Positions 24,215-26,564 of a stretch of 26,564 bases of DNA are shown one piece after another. The number at the start of each line of letters is the position of its first letter. Positions within the stretch are counted from its first letter, which is position 1. Location: contig URQP01000022.1 in the NCBI GenBank assembly GCA_900550025.1, positions 1 through 26,564 of the forward strand, given 5' to 3'. Source of the stretch: an uncultured Porphyromonadaceae bacterium. GTDB taxonomy: Bacteria; Bacteroidota; Bacteroidia; Bacteroidales; Muribaculaceae. Both the position numbers and the translations under genes were made by a program. A model generated the notes under the pieces. It searched no databases. It was not told the DNA's origin and was given only the letters and a program-made list of their open reading frames with translations.

Positions 24215-24237
24215 TATCAGAAAGGAGACAGAACACA

Positions 24238-24519
24238 ATGAGAATCGAAAACGGCAGAATAGAAAAAGGCGACGAACTCTATGCTACATTGACAGTGGCA
24301 GGCAGCACAATGGTCGAGCTGAAAAAAGTGGAGGCATCAAGCATCGAGGAAATAATGAGGAAACTGCGGAAAACCGCATCCCGGTACACGGGACTGGCAA
24401 AAGTGCATATCCGCAACCGCACCCGCGGATGGGCAATACAGAAAGCCATGTTTGCCAGCAACCCGCTCCCGCCGCAATACACTTGCGACAACACAGGGCA
24501 ATATGCGCTGCAATTCTAA
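24238..24519 (+). CDS. 93-aa conserved-looking hypothetical protein
   Basis: A 93-residue soluble, basic protein (MRIENGRIEKGDELYATLTVAGSTMVELKKVEASSIEEIMRKL...) that I do not recognise. An N-terminal beta-hairpin (ELYATLTVAGSTMVELKKVEA) is followed by an amphipathic helix (SIEEIMRKLRKTASRY), a basic strand (AKVHIRNRTRGWAIQ) and a polar tail. This resembles a small alpha/beta fold, perhaps nucleic-acid binding given the Arg/Lys content, but that is a guess. The start at 24238 is preferred over 24178 because of the -7 box at 24207-24214 and the AGGAG at 24224-24228. Its stop overlaps the stop of the convergent TPR gene. Confidence 0.6.
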   Translation: MRIENGRIEKGDELYATLTVAGSTMVELKKVEASSIEEIMRKLRKTASRYTGLAKVHIRNRTRGWAIQKAMFASNPLPPQYTCDNTGQYALQF

Positions 24520-24788
24520 GGATTATACAAATCCTTATTATAAAAGTCAAGAATACGGCTGGCAGCGTTGTAAGCCGCGACAGCAGGACTGTCCGGATTA
24601 ATCTCCGCTGCCTTGCAATAGTCGCTCATGGCGTGTTTCCAGTCGTTATGCTTACGATAGGCGTTCCCACGCAAATAATAAAGCTCGTCACAGGCGGGAT
24701 TTGCAGCTATCATACCGTTGAGCAAAGCTATCGCTCCAGATGTATCATTCGAGTCAATCAGACTTTTAACCTTGTCAATATCTGTCAT
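24516..24788 (-). CDS. small tetratricopeptide-repeat protein
   Basis: A 90-residue soluble protein composed of about two TPR units: SLIDSNDTSGAIALLNGMIAANPACDELYYLRGNAYRKHNDWKHAMSDYCKAAEINPDSPA, with the usual W/LG-Y/A-P spacing, then a C-terminal capping helix. TPRs bind partner proteins; no partner is evident. The in-frame ATG at 24827 would add 13 hydrophobic residues but lies beyond the -7 box (24810-24817), so MTDIDKVKS at 24788 is the start. It converges on the 93-aa gene and their stop codons overlap by two bases. Confidence 0.8.
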   Translation of the reverse strand: MTDIDKVKSLIDSNDTSGAIALLNGMIAANPACDELYYLRGNAYRKHNDWKHAMSDYCKAAEINPDSPAVAAYNAASRILDFYNKDLYNP

Positions 24789-24809
24789 GTCTTTTAGAAA
24801 AATCTGCCG

Positions 24810-24817
24810 CAAAATTA
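24810..24817 (-). promoter_or_regulatory. -7 box of the TPR protein gene
   Basis: The minus strand reads TAATTTTG, a perfect -7 element 21 bases before the ATG at 24788; the -33 region is TTG-containing but 23 bases away. Confidence 0.5.
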
Positions 24818-24891
24818 ATAGTTTCAATATTTTTATGCCTCAATTACAAGAAAAATCCGTAATTTCACGTCCGATAAAAACCGATATTGCA

Positions 24892-26121
24892 ATGAAACGA
24901 CTGATAATTATTGGCATAATCAGCATTATTGCCGCCACATCTTACGGATTCACCTACGACAACGGCCGCGCAAGCCTTTCGCCATATCCGGAATGCACAA
25001 GCATCTCAGAATACCCAGACTCCCTCACTCCCATATTCATCAACCACGTTGGCCGACACGGCTCACGTTATCCGGCAGGCTCTTTCCACACTATGACGCT
25101 CAAAAAAGCCTTGGACGAGGCCGATTCCTTGAATACAATTACCCCGCTCGGCAAACAGCTGAAAAAAGAGACCGAACGAGTGATTGAAGCCACAGCAGGA
25201 CGCTGGGGAGAGCTTGACTCAATCGGAGAAAAAGAACACCGCGAAATTGCCGGGCGCATGTACAAAAAATATCCGCAACTGCTCGACAGCGCAAACATAT
25301 CCGCAATTTCCTCGGATTCACCGCGCAGCATAATGAGCATGTATTTCTTCACACAACAGCTTGCAAAATCTGCTGAAGAAATAAATATCACTACTGAATC
25401 GGGCAGCAAGTTCACTCCTCTGATGCGCAACTATGAATTGGACGAAGCATATCAGGCATACCGCAACGACACCGCATACACAGCCGCATACAACCGCTTT
25501 GCCGCGGCAAACATACCGATTGAGCCGATTTTGCGGGTACTGGGCGAAGAATATCCGCTCGACTACTCCACGGTCTACGACCTTGCGCTGGCAGAATACT
25601 ATGTATCGGCCGGGATGAACGCAATGGGGCTGGAACACGACGCGTCGAAATACTTCACCATCGACGAATACCGCAAACTGTGGTCTGTTTTCAATTTCCG
25701 CCAATACCTGCTCTATTCTGCATCTTTGGTATCAACCCGCCCGGCGGAGATTGCCGCGCCGCTGCTGCAAAACATAGTAGCGACCGCCGACAGCGTTGTC
25801 ACCGGCAAACTGCACATAGCCGCAAAACTGCGTTTCGGGCACGCCGAGACGCTGATGCCGCTGATGGCGTTGATACAAGCCCCCGGATGCTACTACCTGA
25901 CACACTACTACGACACTCTTGCCGACAACTGGAAAGACTACGAAATGTTTCCGATGGCGGCAAACCTGCAATTAGTATATTTCAAAGCTCCGTCAGGCAA
26001 AATATACGTCAGGGCGGAATATAACGAAAAGCCCATACAGCTGCTGCCGGGAGCGAAATCACAATACGTCGACTGGAACGACCTCCGTCTGCGCTTCCTC
26101 GAACTGCTGCCTTTGGAATAA
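24892..26121 (+). CDS. histidine phosphatase, MINPP-type inositol polyphosphate phosphatase
   Basis: A 409-residue exported histidine phosphatase. The signal peptide (RLIIIGIISIIAATSYG) is followed by RHGSRYP (55-61, nucleophile H56) and, late in the protein, HAE (317-319, in FGHAETLMPL). HAE instead of the HD of fungal or enterobacterial phytases marks the multiple inositol polyphosphate phosphatase (MINPP) group. Bacteroides thetaiotaomicron has a characterised member that degrades InsP6 and can be carried in outer-membrane vesicles. The protein probably hydrolyses phytate in the periplasm, the gut lumen or vesicles. The longer open frame starting at 24718 overlaps the TPR gene; the ATG at 24892 starts the signal peptide. 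A weak -7-like TAATTTCA precedes it. No terminator is visible. Confidence 0.88.
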   Translation: MKRLIIIGIISIIAATSYGFTYDNGRASLSPYPECTSISEYPDSLTPIFINHVGRHGSRYPAGSFHTMTLKKALDEADSLNTITPLGKQLKKETERVIEATAGRWGELDSIGEKEHREIAGRMYKKYPQLLDSANISAISSDSPRSIMSMYFFTQQLAKSAEEINITTESGSKFTPLMRNYELDEAYQAYRNDTAYTAAYNRFAAANIPIEPILRVLGEEYPLDYSTVYDLALAEYYVSAGMNAMGLEHDASKYFTIDEYRKLWSVFNFRQYLLYSASLVSTRPAEIAAPLLQNIVATADSVVTGKLHIAAKLRFGHAETLMPLMALIQAPGCYYLTHYYDTLADNWKDYEMFPMAANLQLVYFKAPSGKIYVRAEYNEKPIQLLPGAKSQYVDWNDLRLRFLELLPLE

Positions 26122-26204
26122 GGACACAGCCAAATATAAAATATAAAACAATTAAAATACCATATAAACTCAACTTTTTACATTTATAATACAATCAAAC
26201 TTTG

Positions 26205-26212
26205 TATATTTG
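26205..26212 (+). promoter_or_regulatory. -7 box upstream of the structured region
   Basis: TATATTTG is a perfect -7 element in an AT-rich stretch 84 bases after the MINPP stop. The next gene must lie beyond the window, or the transcript is non-coding. Confidence 0.55.
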
Positions 26213-26272
26213 CACAAATAAACTACGCATTCAACGAATGATATTTATTATATCTTCATATGGAGGCTTTTA

Positions 26273-26280
26273 TATTTTTG
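26273..26280 (+). promoter_or_regulatory. second -7 box upstream of the structured region
   Basis: TATTTTTG is another perfect -7 match, 92 bases before the first stem of the structured element; its -33 region is weak. Confidence 0.4.
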
Positions 26281-26369
26281 TAAAATGTGTAACAACAAAA
26301 ACTTATAATTATGAAATAACATAGCGACTTGATGCATACATCGTAATAGGAAAAGCGTTTTATTTTATT

Positions 26370-26521
26370 CTATCTATCAGAAAGTTTGGCGACTTATCGT
26401 AGATACCGATTATGAATAATTTAAAATGTCTGCGCTATAGGCGTGGGCTTTTAGATATTTAATCGGTACGGTTTCGCCAAACACCGCTGATAGATGAATA
26501 TACTAAAGTCCCCGCTTTTTT
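26370..26521 (+). ncRNA. candidate structured RNA (6S-like rod or regulatory leader)
   Basis: Nested perfect stems form one long rod. ATCTATCAG (26372-26380) pairs with 26487-26495. GTTTGGCGA (26384-26392) pairs with 26474-26482. TACCGATTA (26404-26412) pairs with 26460-26468. TTAAAA plus GTCTGCGC (26421-26435) pairs with GCGTGGGC plus TTTTAG (26441-26454), with wobbles and a TATAG loop. Between the second and third stems is an asymmetric bubble (11 and 5 bases). A T6 run ends at 26521. An alternative pairing joins 26441-26451 with AAAGTCCCCGC (26505-26515) directly before the T-run, which would make a terminator. No protein gene spans it; a 16-codon frame (26412-26462, MNNLKCLRYRRGLLDI) lies inside. 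A bulged rod recalls 6S RNA, but a leader of a downstream gene is equally possible. Ends are estimated. Confidence 0.5.
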
Positions 26522-26564
26522 ATGTATGAATCCGAACTTAAAATGTGGACTTTTCCTTTCACTA

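Noticed and set aside
24178..24237. upstream ATG for the 93-aa gene
   Set aside because: It precedes the only -7 box (24207-24214), while the ATG at 24238 has a Shine-Dalgarno sequence; the extra 20 residues look like non-coding translation.
1..26564. CRISPR arrays, tRNA or rRNA genes, intact transposases
   Set aside because: No regularly spaced repeat set, cloverleaf or rRNA-like sequence, and no transposase or integrase domain was found by reading both strands.

Overview
The window looks like a Bacteroidales chromosome of intermediate GC; the family cannot be fixed by eye. Three things point there. Perfect Bacteroidetes-type -7 promoter boxes (TAnnTTTG) sit in front of many genes. Most genes lack Shine-Dalgarno sequences. 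The order porG-like / uppS / bamA / ompH / ompH is typical of the order. The first secreted phosphatase ends in a type IX secretion (T9SS) sorting domain, which favours a T9SS-bearing lineage over Bacteroides sensu stricto.

Layout: (1) 2-307, the 3' end of a membrane acyltransferase on the + strand. (2) 344-3664 (-), a very large secreted metallophosphatase with T9SS tail and its own terminator, bracketed by a perfect 31-bp direct repeat (256-286 and 3835-3865); this looks like a gene inserted between two convergent, formerly overlapping genes. (3) 3837-5911 (-), a tight prmC-recX-comF operon, divergent from ribD (5944-6996, +). (4) 7168-14075 (+), a DUF6242-type lipoprotein, then the envelope cluster porG-like, uppS, bamA and two Skp/OmpH chaperones, closed by a strong terminator. 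(5) 14135-14372, a structured non-coding repeat with 16-bp terminal inverted repeats and possible target duplications (MITE-like). (6) 14403-16301 (-), a TonB-dependent receptor. (7) 16383-17321 (-), a three-gene module of DUF3791-like protein, DUF3990 (ADP-ribosyltransferase-like) protein and a 75-aa protein, driven by a textbook promoter inside a repeat cassette; this is the best candidate for a little-described toxin-antitoxin-like system. (8) 17514-22571 (-), secreted or envelope proteins (WG-repeat protein, DUF4878-like lipoprotein, YiiX-like hydrolase) and a membrane-anchored AraC-type regulator, with good terminators between several units. (9) 22687-23775 (-), trpS. (10) 24238-26121, a 93-aa orphan, a convergent small TPR protein, and a MINPP-type inositol-polyphosphate phosphatase. 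(11) 26205-26564, a non-coding stretch with two -7 boxes and a long rod-like inverted-repeat structure, a candidate structured RNA (6S-like or a leader).

Functionally the window combines outer-membrane biogenesis (undecaprenyl-PP synthesis, Bam, Skp), T9SS-linked export, nutrient acquisition (TonB receptor, two secreted phosphatases) and core housekeeping (release-factor methylation, riboflavin, tryptophanyl-tRNA). No tRNA, rRNA, CRISPR array or intact transposase was seen. All assignments come from reading the translated sequence and recognising motifs; no database search was run.
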